A stretch of DNA of 64,000 bases from Terebella lapidaria (Eukaryota; Annelida; Polychaeta; Terebellida; Terebellidae). The notes below the pieces were generated by a model. It saw only the letters and a program-made list of their open reading frames with translations, had not been told where the DNA came from and made no database searches. The stretch covers positions 16,775,001-16,839,000 of the forward strand of contig OX424563.1 in NCBI GenBank assembly GCA_949152475.1, written 5' to 3'. The position numbers and the translations under genes were made by a program. This document shows, piece after piece, positions 18,184-28,275 of the stretch. The first letter of the stretch is position 1. Each line of letters opens with the position of its first letter.

Positions 18184-20763
18184 CTACTGGTTTGACGACG
18201 GGGTCGGAGGTGTTGGTGGGGCCGGTTTAGTTTGGTTACCGGTTTGGTTAGGTACTGACAACACTTGAGCTGTCCTTCTGTCAGTACCGGGACCATTGGG
18301 CCGAAATGCTAGCGGTTTCATGCCGTTACGTACTAGCACATCCTTAAGCCGAAAGCATCGCATCCAGCGATGGCCGGGCTTCTTGCAAAAGAAGCACACC
18401 ATGGGTCGTCCGGGTTGCGGGGGTCGATCACCTTTCATCGGGGCCGTTGTTCGTAGGACAGAGAAGATAGCCGTTTCCTCGCACAGTCCATTCTCGTCAC
18501 TAAGGACGCACTGGAAGGCTTCGGCCACCCACTCGCGTGAGCTGGTTGGCACTGAGTGTTCGTCGCAACCTTGTAGGCCGGTAGTGTCACTGTCCGCGGG
18601 GTCGTAGTAGGCCGCAATTTGCTCTGGGGTTAGTGTTTCCCCCTGAGTGACTTGTCCCATGGCACAGGACAGTTCCTCATTGACAGGGTCGTCTTCCGCG
18701 TATCCGCTTGCGGAAATGTCAGCACGTCGTGTGCCTCGATGTCGATCTCTGGCTGTCCTCTGTTGACGACTCTCTACCTTGAGAACGGCCGTAAGTGCCT
18801 CACTGTAACTGTTAAAAGTGAGGGCACACAGTTTATCGGCAATGGGGTCGGGTTGGCCGTTCACGAATTGCGCAATTACAGTTCGTTGCCGCGACGTTGG
18901 CGTAACGTCGTCGAACACTTGCTCCGCCAGGGCCTGGAGTCGCTCCATGTAGTGTTCCGCGTCCTCTTTTCGTTCCCGCTTGAGGAACGGGAAATCGTCC
19001 CGTTTGGACTGTCGACGGGGCTCGGGTTCCCAGCCCTCTAGGAGTTGGCGACGGAACTCTCCCCAGGGAGTTGCGACCGGGATATTGAGAGCTAGCGCTT
19101 CAGCGCGGCCGCGTAGCGTGCTCCGGAAGGTCGTCGTCTTGTTGAGGTCGGAGTAAGTAAAGGCCGCAGCGAATTGTTCGAAACTCCGAACGTATTGAGT
19201 GAGATTGCCCTCCTTAAAGGTCGCACGCCATTGAGCCATTTTAGCCGTAGCCAACGTTTGGGGCTCAGACGTGAGTCTCTGTGGCGTGGGCGTGTCAACA
19301 CTCACCGCAACTGGTGTAGTCGCTGTAGTGGCCGTCGGGGTCGGAACAGCCGAAGTCGCCGGAGCCGTCGTATCTGGGCCGATCGGGGTCGCGTTAGCGG
19401 GGGCGGTCGGTGCTGTCGTCGCGGAGACGGCGAGCGATGCGGCGGGTGGTGCCGTCGTGTGGCTGGGGTCGTGTGGTGCTTGTGCAGCGGGGGCCGGTTG
19501 ACTGTATGGAGGCGTCACCCATGGTATCCCGACTGAGGGTGGGAATACAGCCGGTGGTGGATATCGGTATACCGATCCATCCGGGCATACACCATGGTAC
19601 ACTAATCCGGGTTGTGTACCATGATAGCCGGTGTCAGCGATCACGCTGGGAACGCCACCATATCCAGGCGGTGGGTTCGCGTAGCCGACATGCGGTGAAT
19701 AGTATCCGACAGCTACTCCATTTGGAACACCGCTTGTTGCGCCAGGGTATCCGACTGGCGGTACACCATATCCGTTGGTGTTTCCGACTGATTGTGAGAT
19801 CGGAGGTCCGATCATTTGCACAACACTTTCTGCCGGAGCAGACACAACTTGATCTTGCGACGGATCGAAGCGCGGTTGTTCTCCGGTAGTCGGCGATGGT
19901 CGGTGCGTGGTCGGCGCGGGAGCGCGTGTGTCGGAAGTCGGCGTGTCGGGGTCGCAGAGTCGGCGACTTGATGTCGAGGGTGCTTGTCGGGGTCGCGCTT
20001 GTCGCATGGTGGCGCGAGGTTCCGCCATTGTGTCGCTGGGTCGTTGTTGTCGTAGCGGCGTCGCGATCCGGGTAGCGGTCGTCATCAGGATGTCTTCGGA
20101 TGTCGCTCCCGTCTGGCTGGGTCGTGTGTACTCTACCACCGTAGGCTCGGTCGGTATGCGTGAGTACATTTCTGGCGCGGGGCCGTGTTGTCTCGGCGTC
20201 ATGGACGGCGCCAGGGGTCGATTGGCCGAATAAGCGTTCGGCGGGGTCGATTCCGGAACATTGTCAGACTGACAAACCCACTGTCGTATCCGAGAGTTAC
20301 TTGGTGGGTGCGTAACCATTGACGTGTCTATGGTTACCGGCCGAACGTCCACTGCTAATTGTTCTGGGTCGATATCACAATCTACGCTCGCTCTTTGACG
20401 TGAGCGCGTATAGTTTCTGTCGGCAAAGTCACTTTTCTGGGTCGCTCTAGCCGGCGTGGCCGAGTACGCTCTAGCGTGCGCACGCAGAATGTCACTTACT
20501 GTATGTGACGGGTCGAGCGGGTCTTCGTCTAGGAACTCCTGCACCAGGTCGGTAGGCGGCGAAAACGATCTCAGGGACGAATGGTCGCCAATGGAGTCGA
20601 AAAGGCCGGACGGTTGTTGCTCCTGCGACAGTGGAACTGTATCGCTCATGGCAACTGAGCGAGGGCCGGAAGGTCGGAAGGCCGGATTCGGATTGATCGT
20701 CACTTCATCATCCGTAGGGTCGAGTGGCTCACCGCGGGAGGCTCCCGGGGCCAATGCCATCAA
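18184..20763 (-). CDS. gag: Gypsy Gag protein with zinc knuckle
   Basis: 859 residues. The N-terminal half is disordered and Ser/Pro/Thr-rich; around 325-420 it has Gly/Tyr/Pro-rich sequence with repeated GY and PGY words. A retrotransposon-gag capsid-like domain follows at about 515-680, with WRATFKEGN, FRSTLRGRAE, EFRRQLLEGW and HYMERLQAL. A CCHC zinc knuckle, CFFCKKPGHRWMRC, lies near residues 790-803 and would bind genomic RNA in the particle. It starts only 61 bp after the 5' LTR. The length is large for a Gypsy Gag because of the N-terminal extension. The reading frame is open throughout. Confidence 0.93.
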   Translation of the reverse strand: MMALAPGASRGEPLDPTDDEVTINPNPAFRPSGPRSVAMSDTVPLSQEQQPSGLFDSIGDHSSLRSFSPPTDLVQEFLDEDPLDPSHTVSDILRAHARAYSATPARATQKSDFADRNYTRSRQRASVDCDIDPEQLAVDVRPVTIDTSMVTHPPSNSRIRQWVCQSDNVPESTPPNAYSANRPLAPSMTPRQHGPAPEMYSRIPTEPTVVEYTRPSQTGATSEDILMTTATRIATPLRQQRPSDTMAEPRATMRQARPRQAPSTSSRRLCDPDTPTSDTRAPAPTTHRPSPTTGEQPRFDPSQDQVVSAPAESVVQMIGPPISQSVGNTNGYGVPPVGYPGATSGVPNGVAVGYYSPHVGYANPPPGYGGVPSVIADTGYHGTQPGLVYHGVCPDGSVYRYPPPAVFPPSVGIPWVTPPYSQPAPAAQAPHDPSHTTAPPAASLAVSATTAPTAPANATPIGPDTTAPATSAVPTPTATTATTPVAVSVDTPTPQRLTSEPQTLATAKMAQWRATFKEGNLTQYVRSFEQFAAAFTYSDLNKTTTFRSTLRGRAEALALNIPVATPWGEFRRQLLEGWEPEPRRQSKRDDFPFLKRERKEDAEHYMERLQALAEQVFDDVTPTSRQRTVIAQFVNGQPDPIADKLCALTFNSYSEALTAVLKVESRQQRTARDRHRGTRRADISASGYAEDDPVNEELSCAMGQVTQGETLTPEQIAAYYDPADSDTTGLQGCDEHSVPTSSREWVAEAFQCVLSDENGLCEETAIFSVLRTTAPMKGDRPPQPGRPMVCFFCKKPGHRWMRCFRLKDVLVRNGMKPLAFRPNGPGTDRRTAQVLSVPNQTGNQTKPAPPTPPTPSSNQ

Positions 20764-20805
20764 TGCCGGTCAGGTCTGGGTCGATAATCCGAGACTAGCT
20801 CAGAT

Positions 20806-20823
20806 CCTGGTCGAACGGCGCCA
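20806..20823 (-). other. Primer-binding site of the Gypsy element
   Basis: One base after the 5' LTR the sense strand reads TGGCGCCGTTCGACCAGG. It begins with TGG, complementary to the CCA end of a tRNA. I could not match the acceptor sequence to a specific tRNA. Confidence 0.7.
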
Positions 20824-20824
20824 A

Positions 20825-21559
20825 TGTGAAGAATATCGTTCACGGCCGATATCAAGCCGGTTTAACTGGGTCGTCGTGTGATACAATAAGCCGGCAGTTT
20901 CAATTTAACTGTTTATTGTGGTGATAAGACTGATGATCAATCACGCACAATCAGGGTCGCACTCTCACCTACGTCGGGTGATATCCCAGTCTATGTTTCT
21001 ATAAATTCCTAGTATAGTCCTTTATACAACTTGCACATATATCCGATAGATTATATATATTAATATCGACAGTCTCACAGGAGCTTCTTGTATACACGTC
21101 CTGCCACTGGGATTTACACTTCACTTCTGCGCAGTAAACCGGGGCCGAGGGACCATGTGGCTGTGTAATTTCCCGCCAAGTGTAAGCGGTGTTGTGATAG
21201 GTTGAATGTGTGGTGCAATGCGCTGATGTCACCGGGAAAGTGGGTTTCCCCGGCTCGTGTCAATACTTGGAATGCCTGTATGTGTGCACGTGATGTATGG
21301 AGTATGTGTGTCAAGTTCTATGTTTAGAAGTCAGTGCATGTGAAGGTCAAGGTCGAGTAAACGGGGCCGAGTGTACTGAGCTAGCGGGGCCGCAGGTGCG
21401 TGGTTTGACCTGTGTATGTAACCATGACTACATGGAGTTTATGCTTGTGATCGTATAGTGTGTACTTGTCCTGTATGTAAGTCATGTAGAATGAATGTTT
21501 GTTGTGGAAATGTGTAGTGCGCGGGAGGGACGGGAGTAACAGTCGCTAAAATTACTACA
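20825..21559 (-). repeat. 5' LTR of the Gypsy element
   Basis: 735 bp, starting TGTG and ending TACA on the plus strand, matching 8166-8900 without a difference that I could see. The TATA box for the genomic transcript would be at about 21021-21027 on the minus strand. Confidence 0.95.
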
Positions 21560-23280
21560 CTTATGATCGGGAACCAAATTTCCGCTAAGCGTTGAAATGT
21601 ATCATATATCTGTCTAAATCGGCGTTTAATGTTTTGCATTAGATACCAGTACAACCAGGTCATCTAATGGGATACCTATTGGATAACAGATATCACAATT
21701 GACGGAAGAATGATCACGTTTGGCAACAAAAGCACCTACTTTCCCGAAAGGTTGTGCATCTGAAAGCTGTACACATACGGGACCCGTACATACATTGCAT
21801 TAGTGTACCCCTTTCAGGCTACTGTATATTAATTATATTGGCCATTCAACTCAATGTTAAATGATCTTACTTTGACGGTCCATAACACCTTCCTAAAAAA
21901 CAATCCCAGCCTAACCAGTATGCTAGTTTTATCCCTCAACGTATTGGGCATCGCGTGGTAAGCATGAATATATTTGACGACACATGGGATTTTTCGCTAT
22001 TCTGCCTTGAATGGACCCGGGGTGAAAATACCCAAAATTATGAGTACTGATGCCCATGCAAAACCCCTTTGATTCCCCAGCTCCTGAGAAGAACGCCAAC
22101 AAGATACTGCCTTGAAAACCGGGTCATTATATCCCAGCACTGCGTTCTTTCAGGTGAATATACACTCGTCCGGAAGTCTGGCCTAAAAAATATATGAGGC
22201 GATGTTTAACAACAGTTTCCCTTTAAATTGCCTAAGTGAGGTGAACGCTCGCTGATTGGCTGAGCGAATTACTGTACACTGCCCTTCAGTGTTCCCACAG
22301 GGTGTGTATGCGTGGAACGAAGTTTTCAATGTTAAATGTAAATGGCTGTCAAATCCGTAATCCGTATCGGATCCGGATCAAAGCTTGAAATTTTGACGGG
22401 AACTACGTTTATAACGTATCATACCGAAAATTTATCTTGACGGGGAAAAAAGACTTGTAACCTGCTTTGAGCAGAATTGAATGAGCTTTCCAATCTAATC
22501 CATTGAACCACTCTGGGAGAATACCGAGATACAGCTGTATTTCAAAAATTAACCTTTGATGTCATAACGTCATTGACATTTTACTTAGTGTGTTGAAACT
22601 TGGTAAAGAAATAGGCCCCGCCCACGGATGTGACCCACAAATATGTAGTGTCCAAAGAAGTTTGAAGTGGACATATTTGTGGACCACATCTGTGGGCAAG
22701 GGCCTATTTCTGAACAAATCAGTTTCCTATGGATAATTGGACAGTACAGACTTGTCCATTGGTATCTCTTACACTGCATCGAATCCCCGATCTGAGGTAA
22801 TATGGTCAGAATTTTACAGAAAAAAAATGTTTTATGTTTCATGTGTCAGCTGCCAAAAAAGTTAGCATTACAGCGTTGACAACAACATGACATGAGTTCA
22901 CCTTATACAAAAGAACTAGGCCGGACAACCTCTATGCCATTTGTCTGGGTGACTACACATGTCAAGGTGGTCATTATACCTTGTGTTCAAACAATGGAGG
23001 TGAGGGCTGATGTCGAACTCTGTGCTTTTGAGTGAAGAATACATACTTGCCTATATAAAGATCGTGGCACAAGACTCTCTCTCCATGTGTATTGTGTCAC
23101 ATAAGCCCAGTCAAAAGCTGAGTTTCAGTACCCAAATTAATCGACATTTCAAGTCTTCGATTACTTGTCTTAATGACCAGTTTACAGTCAATAATTCTAT
23201 GTATGTATGGGCCCACCATGTATGAATTCTGACACCAATCTGCAATGAAGTGATGGAACAATCATCCAGTCACAGACGAC
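21560..23280. other. Gene-free flank of the Gypsy element
   Basis: Starts with the right CTTA target duplication (21560-21563). No coding region is supported and no RNA gene is seen. The only structure I found is the hairpin at 22.6-22.7 kb. Confidence 0.5.
22609..22714. repeat. Short foldback hairpin
   Basis: An arm of about 42 bp (GCCCACGGATGTGACCCACA inside it) is followed, after a loop of about 20 bp, by its imperfect reverse complement (ATTTGTGGACCACATCTGTG inside it). Both arms run out to the 'aaatagg' word. It may be a decayed MITE or a structured RNA relic. Confidence 0.6.
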
Positions 23281-23284
23281 GAGA

Positions 23285-24030
23285 CACATCCATGTGTATA
23301 ACACACTAAGCGACCAAAACGGGTTGAGGAAACGCCACAGTTGCTGCTCACCACAGAAGCGGATCCTCGATAACATCAAACAGGTCCATGCCATTGTTTT
23401 GGATTTCTCCAAAGCATTCGACAAAAACTTTCACAAGAAACTTCTAGTGAAGATTCTGACCTGTGGCATCATTTCAGGCAAGCTAGCACATGAATGGGTA
23501 CACTCATTCCTATCGAACCGACACCAGGAAGTTGTCCCCGGTGTACGACACTTGAAAAGTACATTGTTTCAAATTTCTTGCTCCGTCCGGTTTTTGAGTA
23601 TGGCGTCATTGTCTGGGTATACAAATCAAGACTGTCAACAGCTTCAGGTTTTCCAGCTGCGCTTTGCGAGATCCACAACTGAAGACTACAGCCTATCCAG
23701 TGGTCTAGCTTGAATGCCAAGCTCACATCGATTAGCTGAGACTCTGGGATCGGCTGGAAAGAGGCAAAGGCACGCGCGACGATGATTTACCGCATGGAGA
23801 AGGATCTTATTTGACATCTCAGCAGAGGATCACCCTAGCTCCCAGAGCGTCAGAGGAAGGAACATCGGCACGAGTTTATGGTTCAATACACCAAGACATT
23901 ATTTTACCACAAAGGCTTCTTCCCAGACAGCATACTAGTATCAGGACCCGGACGGCCTTCCGAATGATCGGCACAAGAGCGGCACTCAAGCCTCAGGACC
24001 CGAACATCGCAACCGTGTACCCCATGTGAA
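23285..24030 (+). pseudogene. Remnant of a CR1/Jockey-type LINE reverse transcriptase
   Basis: The plus-strand translation has NGLRKRHSC and VLDFSKAFDK followed by LLVKIL and FLSNRHQEVV, the fingers and palm motif A region of non-LTR reverse transcriptases. Downstream, in another frame, LLRPVFEYGVIVW matches the conserved thumb-side LRP-LEY-VW segment, and 'SFFPRQ'-like sequence near 23915 fits the C-terminal end of CR1-clade proteins. The catalytic F/YADD box is absent, with a deletion between the two parts plus frameshifts and stops, so the copy is dead and 5'-truncated. The clade assignment is tentative. Confidence 0.75.
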
Positions 24031-24942
24031 TGAAAGAAAAAATCCCCTGAAAATGATAAACTTGTTGATCGGTTTTATCGCTATAATATTCTGTACCTGA
24101 ATACAGTGCTTTTATTTGCAAATGAGCGTTCTTTCAATGAAATAACGCACCCCATATACAATGGACGCATCGGCAAGAAGTATTTTAATGGAAAATAATA
24201 CAAACTTAACATCTATCTACAAGCGGTTTGTTGTCTGCAGGCGCCAGTTTGCACATTTCTCGAACTCTATTCAAACGTTGTCTTGCGAATTATCACCCAA
24301 GTCTTCTAACGACAAGTTCAACGTCACCAATAGATCCACGAAAGATATTTCCTTATATGCATGTAATACAACACTGACCTCCTATTGGTCTTTTCTGTAG
24401 AAACCCTCCCAAACCACCTATTTTGTCCTAGAGGTCAATATGCATTTTAACCTACTTGGGTCTGGATTCCGGATTTTTTTTGTTGCTTCACGTTGCTTCA
24501 TTATTGCATAAAAGTTTTAGAATAACATTGTTTAGCGGAATTTGAGAGAACCATCCTTAAAGTTTGAAATTGTGTCAAATTGGCCATTTTCGGTTGTAAA
24601 TGGCTGTTAGATTGTTCAAAACCGATTTGTGGAATTCGAAAAAATGACAAATAACGTCAAACAAACGCCTCTAGATTGCCCCATGTATTTAATTCTGGAA
24701 AAAAGTTTGGGAATATGTTTTGGAAAATACAATATTTTCAGCGTGAGCAATACAGAGTAGCATGCACAGTAAATTGACATCGATCAATGAAAATGCATGT
24801 GAATAAAATGAAAGATGATTCATAGAAATGAAGCACTTGAAATTCGGCCAAGGGCTGAGAGACGATAACGGAGAAATATACAGTGTCATGTTACTGGTGC
24901 AGACAGCTTTAATGATGAAAGGGAGACAAGACAAAATGTTTT
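24031..24942. other. Gene-free AT-rich DNA
   Basis: I see no supported gene, RNA or mobile element here. Confidence 0.4.
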
Positions 24943-25044
24943 GACTTTTTGGGGGGCTGGTTCAATATACCTATTCTTGCAGACTCATCGGAAAGTGAAA
25001 ATGTTTGGACTTTTTATGTGGCTGGTTCAATACACCTATTCTTG
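24943..25044 (+). repeat. Two tandem copies of a segment of about 65 bp
   Basis: The segment with GACTTTTT, GGCTGGTTCAATA and CTTGCAGACTCATCG occurs twice in a row, immediately before the Helentron-like element. Confidence 0.6.
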
Positions 25045-26712
25045 CAGACTCATCGTCGATAATATATTGGCATGGCGTTGTGTCTGTCGTCCGTCGTCGT
25101 CGACATCCGTCCATTTATCTTTGAAGCTTATGGATGAATCCTCCTGAAATTTTGCACAAAAAAGCCATGAAATATTTTGAAAAGGGAGTATTTTTTAATT
25201 GTTTTTATTATTTTCGCTTTTTTTCAAAATGGCGGCCATTTTGGACGAAAAACGGCCAATTTCTAAATTTGGCGGCCATTTTCTCAAAAACTGTTCAGAC
25301 AGTTTTGAGATTTTTGTTTCAAAAGATTGCCCTCATATACCCCTGTGATGTGTATGAGTTTCGTTGCCCCTGAATCGCCGGTCTGCGTGTGGCGGTCATT
25401 TTCATTTTCTCGACGGGTCCCAAATGGGACTTTCCCATGTTAAATTCTCCTATGTTTCATAATGGGACACATTATGCCTAATATCTCACTTGATATTGAG
25501 ACTAGAGACTATGAATCAATTTTGGACACATAGGAACAGATTTACGCTGACAGTATTTCTGATGCTGATTATTGTCATGACCTTGAATTTGACCTTCGAC
25601 CTCATTTTTCAAGGCCAGAGCTCAAAATGGATAATATCTCGCTTATTATCGACTTTACAGCTTAGAAATCAAATCTGTACATATAGGAAATGATGTAGTC
25701 TCAATATTCTGATGATCTTGAATTTGACCTTTGACCTCATTTTCAAGGTCAAACCACAAAATGGCTAATATCTCGCTTATTATCGACTTTACAGCTTGGG
25801 ACTAAATTGTGGACGTATAGGAAATGATGTGTGTCGAATATTTTGATGACCTTGAATTTTACCTTTGACCTTATTTTCAAGGTCACAGGACGAAATGGCT
25901 AATATGTCGCTTACTATCGACTTTACAGCTTAGAAATCAATTGGGCAGATATAGGAAATGATGTATGCCGAATATTGTCATGACCTTGAACTCTGACCTT
26001 ATTCTCAAAGGCAGACCACAAAATGGCTAATATCTCCCTTGTTATCGACTTTACAGCTTAGGAGTCAATTGTGAACATATAGGGAATGATATATTTTGAA
26101 TATTGTCATGACCTTGAATTTGACCTTTGATTTCAGTTTCAAGGTCAGAGGACAAAATGGCCAATATCTCGTATATTATGGACTTCACAGCTTATGAATA
26201 AATTGTGCACATATAGGAAATGATATATGCTGAATATTCTCATGACCTTGAACTTAACTTTTGATTCTATTTACAAGTTCAGAGCACAAAATGGCTAATA
26301 TATCACTTATTATCGACTTTACAGCTTAGGAATCAATTGTAAACATATCTAGGAAATTGTGTATGCTGAATAGTGTCATGACCTTGATATTGATCTTTGA
26401 CCTCATGTTCAAGGTCACAAAACAAAATGACTAATCTCTCAATTATGACCAACTTTACAACTTGACAATCAATTTTGGACATACAGGAGTGATATATGCC
26501 GAATATTTTGATGACCTTAAATTTGACCTTTGACTTCATTTTCAAGGTCACAGGAAAAAAAATGCTAATATCTCTCTCAATATTGAATTTCAGCTTAGCA
26601 ATCAATTGTGGAAATATAGTAAGTGATACAAACTGAATATTCTGGTGACGTTGAATTTGAATATATAAACATATATTATCCGGTAACCTGTCTAACCTGT
26701 TGGGCTAATTTT
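25045..26712 (-). mobile_element. Helentron-like non-autonomous element (HINE type), copy A
   Basis: In reverse orientation this element has a head that reads AAAATTAGCCCAACAGGTTA then ACAGGTTACCGG (end near 26712) and a tail with GGCATGGCGTTG and CGTCCGTCGTC words (25070-25115) matching the tail of the copy at 54.27-55.81 kb. Its body is the 134-bp array described separately. Heads with TTAGCC hairpins, tandem cores and GGAC-type microsatellites near the 3' end are known for Helentron-associated interspersed elements of bivalves. No helicase or Rep coding is present. The class is inference. Confidence 0.55.
25420..26680 (+). repeat. 134-bp satellite array rich in AGGTCA half-sites
   Basis: About nine copies. 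The anchor word TATCGACTTTACAGCTTA falls at 25647, 25781, 25915, 26043, 26177 (diverged) and 26311, a period of 134 bp with one 128-bp step. Each unit holds 'gaccttgaatttgacctttgacc'-like sequence, that is several TGACCT (AGGTCA) half-sites, including a perfect DR1 at 25727-25739. Related units in reverse orientation occur at 28.6-28.8 and 34.5-34.8 kb. Confidence 0.85.
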
Positions 26713-26799
26713 TTCGCATTATTTTCAAAATAGCGACCATTTCAGGGGCGGATCCAGGATTTTTGAATAGGGGGGGGGGTGCTCTTCTTAAATGTACGT

Positions 26800-27135
26800 A
26801 ATCTTGAAATAGTGTGAGCGAGCGTAGCGAGCGAAGCCTTATGCGGTCTGGGGGGTTTGGGGGGCGCCGTAAGCCCGCCGATAATTTTTTAGAATTTAGT
26901 GTCTCTGAGATGGTTTCTAAGGTGTATTTACAACTGTACCTTATGAAATCACTAAGTAGATTGTCACTTTAGGAGTATGTTTTTGTTGTGAATGGAGGAT
27001 ACATCACTAACTAGCGAGTGAAGCCTTATGCGGTCTGGGGGTTCGGGGCCGCTGTACGCCCCCGAGATATTTTTTTAATTTAGTGTCTCTGAGATGGTTT
27101 CTAAGGTGTATTTTACAACTGTACCTTGTGAAATC
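26800..27135 (+). repeat. Duplicated GCGAGCGAAGCC / TTAGTGTCTCTGAGATGG module
   Basis: Two copies in direct orientation share GCGAAGCCTTATGCGGTCTG, a GGGG(T/C)TTGGGG-type word and TTAGTGTCTCTGAGATGG. A third relative occurs at 59.80-59.92 kb. Confidence 0.7.
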
Positions 27136-27419
27136 AATAAGTAGAATTTTACTTGAGAAGTCTGCTTAGTTCTGTTGTAGATGAAGGATAGATTTTCAAA
27201 GAAAGGAAGGTCTAATAGTCCTACCATTTGTAAGGCTGTTCTAACGTTCTTATGCACCAGACATGGTGATGGGCAATCGTTCAATAATAAAGATAAGATA
27301 TAATTATCTTCCAAGTTATGCCGACATCCGGAAGTATATCCAGTTATAAAGACCCCTGTCTGTAACAAATGAACAAAATAAAAAATATCCCCTGTGTATA
27401 TTCAATGACAGTTTCAGTA

Positions 27420-27620
27420 TGAATAAGTGTGTCGGACTATATTTATTATTGGAGGGGTGGGGGTGGGTGGGTGGTAAGCTGGTTAGAGGAGTCAAGCGAC
27501 CGAGCGAAGTGAGGTGGATAGGTGGTAGCTTACACGGCGTGGGGTCTGGGACCCGCTCAAGGGCCCCAGAAGCCAGAGCTTTTTTCATGTTTTGTGGTTG
27601 ATTCTGAGTTCTCTCTGGCT
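27420..27620. repeat. Dispersed repeat, relative at 36.23-36.35 kb
   Basis: The segment around 27530-27610 (CACGGCGTGGGGTCTGGGAC, AGAAGCCAGAGCTTTTTTCATG) returns in reverse orientation at about 36265-36345 ending GATCCCACGCCGTG. No coding capacity. Confidence 0.6.
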
Positions 27621-27624
27621 CTGA

Positions 27625-27982
27625 TTGAGTATTTTTCATTCCACACATGCATGTAAATATTGCTGGTATTTAAATTTATTTATCCCAAAAGTACTCATTG
27701 TCACTTTACATATCATATGTCATATAACTTGAAGAACTCATGAAAAATGACACTCAATTGCATAATTATTGACCAATGAATGTTAGGCCTATGTAACGCT
27801 GTATTGAGTATTTTTCTTTCCACACATGCATGTAAATATTGCTGGTATTTGAATTTATTCATCCCAAAACTACTCATTGTCACTTTACATATCATATGTC
27901 ATATAACTTGAAGAACTCATGATTAATGACACTCAATTGCATAATTATTGACCAACGAATGTTAGGACTATGTAACGCTGTA
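27625..27982 (+). repeat. Tandem duplication of a 179-bp segment
   Basis: Two near-identical direct copies start at about 27625 and 27804, each with CACACATGCATGTAAATATT and GACACTCAATTGCATAATTA. Confidence 0.85.
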
Positions 27983-28043
27983 ATGCACCTTAACATATTT
28001 CTGAGTCACAGATTTTTTTTTGAAAATATATTGTGGGGCTCTA

Positions 28044-28275
28044 CCCCCCTCCCTCCGCCCCCCCCCCCCCCCCCAAAAAAAAAAATATCTAACGAGGAAA
28101 ATTACACTCATATTTCGTTACATAGATGCATACCCACATTTTCTATAGGTTTTTGCTCTCTCTTTTTTCTTTTCTTCTTGCTCTCTCTTTTTTCTTTTCT
28201 TTTTCTCTTTTTTCCACGGCCCAATAGGGGGGAGGGGGGGGGGGGGTGCGCGCCGGGTGCACCCCCCCCCCTGAA
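28044..28275. repeat. Homopolymer and polypyrimidine tracts
   Basis: A C tract followed by an A tract (28044-28084), a CTCTCTCTTTTTTCTTTTCT tract repeated twice (28155-28213) and G then C tracts around GCGCGCCGGGTGC (28228-28270). Open frames across this block are low-complexity artefacts. Confidence 0.8.

Larger units (their letters stand above)
8166..21559 (-). mobile_element. Ty3/Gypsy LTR retrotransposon with an extra third ORF, looks whole
   Basis: A 13.4-kb LTR retrotransposon on the minus strand. It is flanked by 735-bp direct repeats that start TGTG and end TACA and by a 4-bp CTTA duplication. In sense order it holds the 5' LTR, a primer-binding site, gag, pol (protease, reverse transcriptase, RNase H, integrase: the Gypsy order), a 1.4-kb spacer, a third ORF of 932 residues, a polypurine tract and the 3' LTR. 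The two LTRs read the same to my eye throughout, so insertion was recent. All three ORFs are long and open, so the copy looks whole. Most Gypsy elements lack a third ORF or carry an envelope there; this one is not an envelope. The hexamer GGGYCG saturates the plus strand of the whole element. Confidence 0.95.

Noticed and set aside
23010-23225. 71-residue plus-strand frame upstream of the LINE remnant
   Set aside because: No LINE or host similarity I can recognise.
25420-26680. 134-bp array as a CRISPR array
   Set aside because: Units are contiguous diverged tandem repeats without spacers, in animal DNA.
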